Assembly (NCBI GenBank): GCA_029862935.1 | Contig: JAOTWK010000201.1 | Span: 1 to 6,569, forward strand | Reading direction: 5' to 3' | Length of the DNA: 6,569 nucleotides | DNA from: Gemmatimonadota bacterium | GTDB taxonomy: Bacteria > Gemmatimonadota > Gemmatimonadetes > Gemmatimonadales > GWC2-71-9 | Part shown: in pieces, positions 4,539 through 6,569 of the stretch | Position numbering within the stretch: the stretch's first letter is position 1 | How the letters are laid out: each line of letters begins with the position of its first letter | Made by a program: the position numbers and the translations under genes | The notes under the pieces: model-generated | Seen by the model: only the letters and a program-made list of their open reading frames with translations | Databases searched by the model: none | What the model was told of the DNA's origin: nothing

Positions 4539-6569
4539 ATGGCACACAGACACAAATCCTCCGGAGTGACCGCGGTGGCGGGAACGGACCTGACGCAACG
4601 CCTCGCCCGGCTGCTCGATGAGGCAGCGGGGCTGGATGCAACCGACGTGCGGGCCGTCGATGTCGATCGTGAGATTGTGGAGAGACTGCGAGACTCGATC
4701 AGCCCAGAGCAGGTGCTCGGTGGCCTCGCGCTGGATCGGCTCGGTGCGCTGGTGGATCGGTGTGTCGCACGGATAGGTGCCGACCACGACTCGGCGGGAT
4801 TGGGGGATCGACAACTCACGTGGGACGTGCTCGATCTCGTTCGACGCCCGGCGGTGCTGACGCGGGTCGAGGACGATCGCGTCGCGTGGGAACGACGGTT
4901 GCTCGAGGCGATTGAGGCTTCGCATTGCTGTGTGGGGCCGCTGTTTCGTCAGCGCGCTGCCGTGTACGGCCCCAAGGTGCTGTTTGCCGTGCCCGGACGT
5001 CGCGGCGAGCAAGATTTGTCATGGCACGACGTGGAGGCCCGGGTCGACACGTTGGCCCGAGGTCTCCTGGCGCTCGACGAGCCGGATGGGGTGCAACCGG
5101 TGGCCATCCTTTCCGAGAACCGCCCGGAGATGGCGCTGCTGGATTTGGCGTGCCTCACGTCCGGTCTCGTCGACGTGATGGTGCCGGCGAACGCGACTGA
5201 ACAAGACGTGGGCTACATCTTGCGGCACGCGCGCGTCCGCACCGTCGTCGTGTCGACGCGCGTGCAGTTGCACAAGGTGCAGCGAAACCGCGAGTCGCTG
5301 CCCGATCTGCGACGGATCGTGGCCATGGACCCGGTGGGAGAAAGCGGTCCCGATCTGCTTCGATTCGACGACTTACGTACTCGGGCGGGGAAGGTTCCGC
5401 CGGAACTGCCGCGCCGCCGCGGTGAGGCGGTGCGCATCGGCAATCTCGCCACGGTGATGTATACGTCAGGCACAACAGGGACACCCAAGGGCATCCAGTT
5501 CTCGCACCGTAACCTGGTGTTCAAGCGACACGCGCGTGGGCTGGCGCTCCCTCGCATCGGTGACCAAGACGTCTTCCTATCGTATCTCCCGTTGTTTCAC
5601 ACGTTCGGGCGCTATCTCGAGATGCTCGGGTCCGTGTATTGGGGGGCGAAGTACTGTTTTCTGCTGGACCCGTCCGTGGAGGCGCTCGTGGACGGCATGG
5701 GCCACCACCGCCCGACCGTGTTCATCAGCGTTCCACAGAAGTGGATCCAACTGTACGAGACGATCGTCCAGCATGCCGACCCGATGGAGGCGACAGATCG
5801 AGAAATGGCCGAGGCCACCCGTGCTGTGACGGGCGGGCGCCTCTCGTGGGGTCTCTCAGCTGCCGGCCACCTCGATCCTGAGATCTTTCGGTTCTTTCAG
5901 ACGCAGGGTGTGCAGGTGATGAGTGGCTTTGGGATGAGCGAAGCCACCGGTGGGATCACGATGACTCCACCGAACCAATATCGTGACGGCTCGCTCGGTG
6001 TGGCCCTTCCGGGTATCGACCTCGAGTTGGGCGATGACGGCGAGCTGCTGATCCGCGGGCCGTATGTCATGATGGGGTACCTCGACCCACCGGACGGCGA
6101 GCCGTCGTTCGACGCTGAGGGGTGGTTCCACACGGGCGACCTCATGCGCGTCGACGATCATGGGCACCTTCGGTTGGTGGATCGCAAGAAGGAGATCTAC
6201 AAGAACATCAAGGGACAAACGATCGCCCCACAGCGAATCGAGAATCTCTTCCGCGAGTTCGAGTCGGTGGGTCGTGCGTTTCTCGTGGGTGACCACAAGC
6301 CGTACAACACGCTCCTGCTTTACCCGAATCCCAAGTACGCGGAGCTCGACTTCGGGTCGATGTCGGACCAGGAGAGGCGTGATCACTTCCGATCGCTCGT
6401 GGTGTCGGTAAATCGTTTCGTCGCACCGTATGAGCGCATCGTGGACTTTGCGGTCATCGATCGCGACCTCGACGCAGAACGTGGCGAGCTCACCCCCAAG
6501 GGAACGCCGAGACGGAAGACGGTAGTCGAGAACTTCGCCGATGCGATTGCCTCCCTGTATCGCCGTGCC
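4539..6569 (+). CDS. AMP-forming long-chain acyl-CoA synthetase-like ligase with N-terminal extension (3' end beyond the right edge)
   Basis: Predicted ANL-superfamily enzyme that activates a carboxylic acid, probably a fatty acid, to acyl-adenylate and then acyl-CoA. The frame is open for 677 codons to the right edge. The adenylation core begins near residue 136 (FRQRAAVYG). Motifs seen in order: P-loop YTSGTTGTPKG (308-318), LSYLPLFHTFGR shortly after, SGFGMSEATGG (462-472), GWFHTGDL with D534, and DRKKEIYKNIKGQ (548-560) at the domain hinge. The C-terminal part has the long-chain type pattern VNRFVAPYERI and GELTPKGTPRRK. In that last motif the lysine lies two residues before the canonical position (K654 versus T656), as discussed in the findings. 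Residues 1-135 form a mainly helical, charged extension not usual in this family and unrecognised by me. The gene follows the TIGR03545-type gene by 11 bp, so it is probably in the same operon. The ATG at 4539 is the only nearby ATG; no clear Shine-Dalgarno sequence precedes it. Substrate chain length is inference. Confidence 0.92.
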   Translation, partial: MAHRHKSSGVTAVAGTDLTQRLARLLDEAAGLDATDVRAVDVDREIVERLRDSISPEQVLGGLALDRLGALVDRCVARIGADHDSAGLGDRQLTWDVLDLVRRPAVLTRVEDDRVAWERRLLEAIEASHCCVGPLFRQRAAVYGPKVLFAVPGRRGEQDLSWHDVEARVDTLARGLLALDEPDGVQPVAILSENRPEMALLDLACLTSGLVDVMVPANATEQDVGYILRHARVRTVVVSTRVQLHKVQRNRESLPDLRRIVAMDPVGESGPDLLRFDDLRTRAGKVPPELPRRRGEAVRIGNLATVMYTSGTTGTPKGIQFSHRNLVFKRHARGLALPRIGDQDVFLSYLPLFHTFGRYLEMLGSVYWGAKYCFLLDPSVEALVDGMGHHRPTVFISVPQKWIQLYETIVQHADPMEATDREMAEATRAVTGGRLSWGLSAAGHLDPEIFRFFQTQGVQVMSGFGMSEATGGITMTPPNQYRDGSLGVALPGIDLELGDDGELLIRGPYVMMGYLDPPDGEPSFDAEGWFHTGDLMRVDDHGHLRLVDRKKEIYKNIKGQTIAPQRIENLFREFESVGRAFLVGDHKPYNTLLLYPNPKYAELDFGSMSDQERRDHFRSLVVSVNRFVAPYERIVDFAVIDRDLDAERGELTPKGTPRRKTVVENFADAIASLYRRA

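Noticed and set aside
4374..5012. 212-codon open frame on the minus strand across the end of the TIGR03545-type gene and the start of the ligase
   Set aside because: It is antisense to two coding regions with no recognisable domain or operon context.
5856..6386. 176-codon open frame on the minus strand
   Set aside because: It is a mirror of the conserved adenylation motifs GMSEATGG, GWFHTGDL and DRKKE on the plus strand.

Overview
This is a GC-rich bacterial window with four protein genes and one repeat-rich divergent intergenic region. A gene for an ADP-forming acyl-CoA (acetyl-CoA) synthetase runs leftward off the left edge (1-1931, minus strand). Rightward, a compact cluster follows: a small DUF2062/TIGR03546-type membrane protein (2156-2674), a TIGR03545-type membrane-anchored protein with an AsmA-like N-terminal region (2674-4527), and a long-chain acyl-CoA synthetase-like AMP-forming ligase that runs off the right edge (4539-6569).

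The organism is probably a diderm (outer-membrane) bacterium, because from memory the TIGR03545/TIGR03546 pair is sparsely distributed and found in genomes with outer membranes. High GC, weak or absent Shine-Dalgarno sequences at every start, and short GC-rich intergenic repeats would fit a soil or environmental lineage such as Gemmatimonadota or a relative. That placement is inference and not shown by the sequence.

Layout: the left third encodes the two-domain CoA ligase (CoA-binding/phosphohistidine half, then an ATP-grasp half cut by the edge). Positions 1932-2155 hold no gene. They carry a small GGCGGCA tandem repeat, a long bulged inverted repeat, and an array of about eight 10-bp units resembling the palindrome GTCCTAGGAC, all in the shared upstream region of the two transcription units. 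The rightward genes overlap by one base (TGATG) and are then 11 bp apart, so they are very likely one operon.

Functional reading: the membrane protein and the anchored AsmA-like protein form a two-gene envelope module of unknown function. AsmA-like proteins are linked to lipid movement or outer-membrane homeostasis, and the third gene activates a carboxylic (probably fatty) acid. A lipid-related envelope role for the operon is therefore a reasonable hypothesis, not a demonstration. The divergent ADP-forming ligase adds a second, energetically different route to acyl-CoA. There are no RNA genes, CRISPR arrays or mobile elements that I can support.
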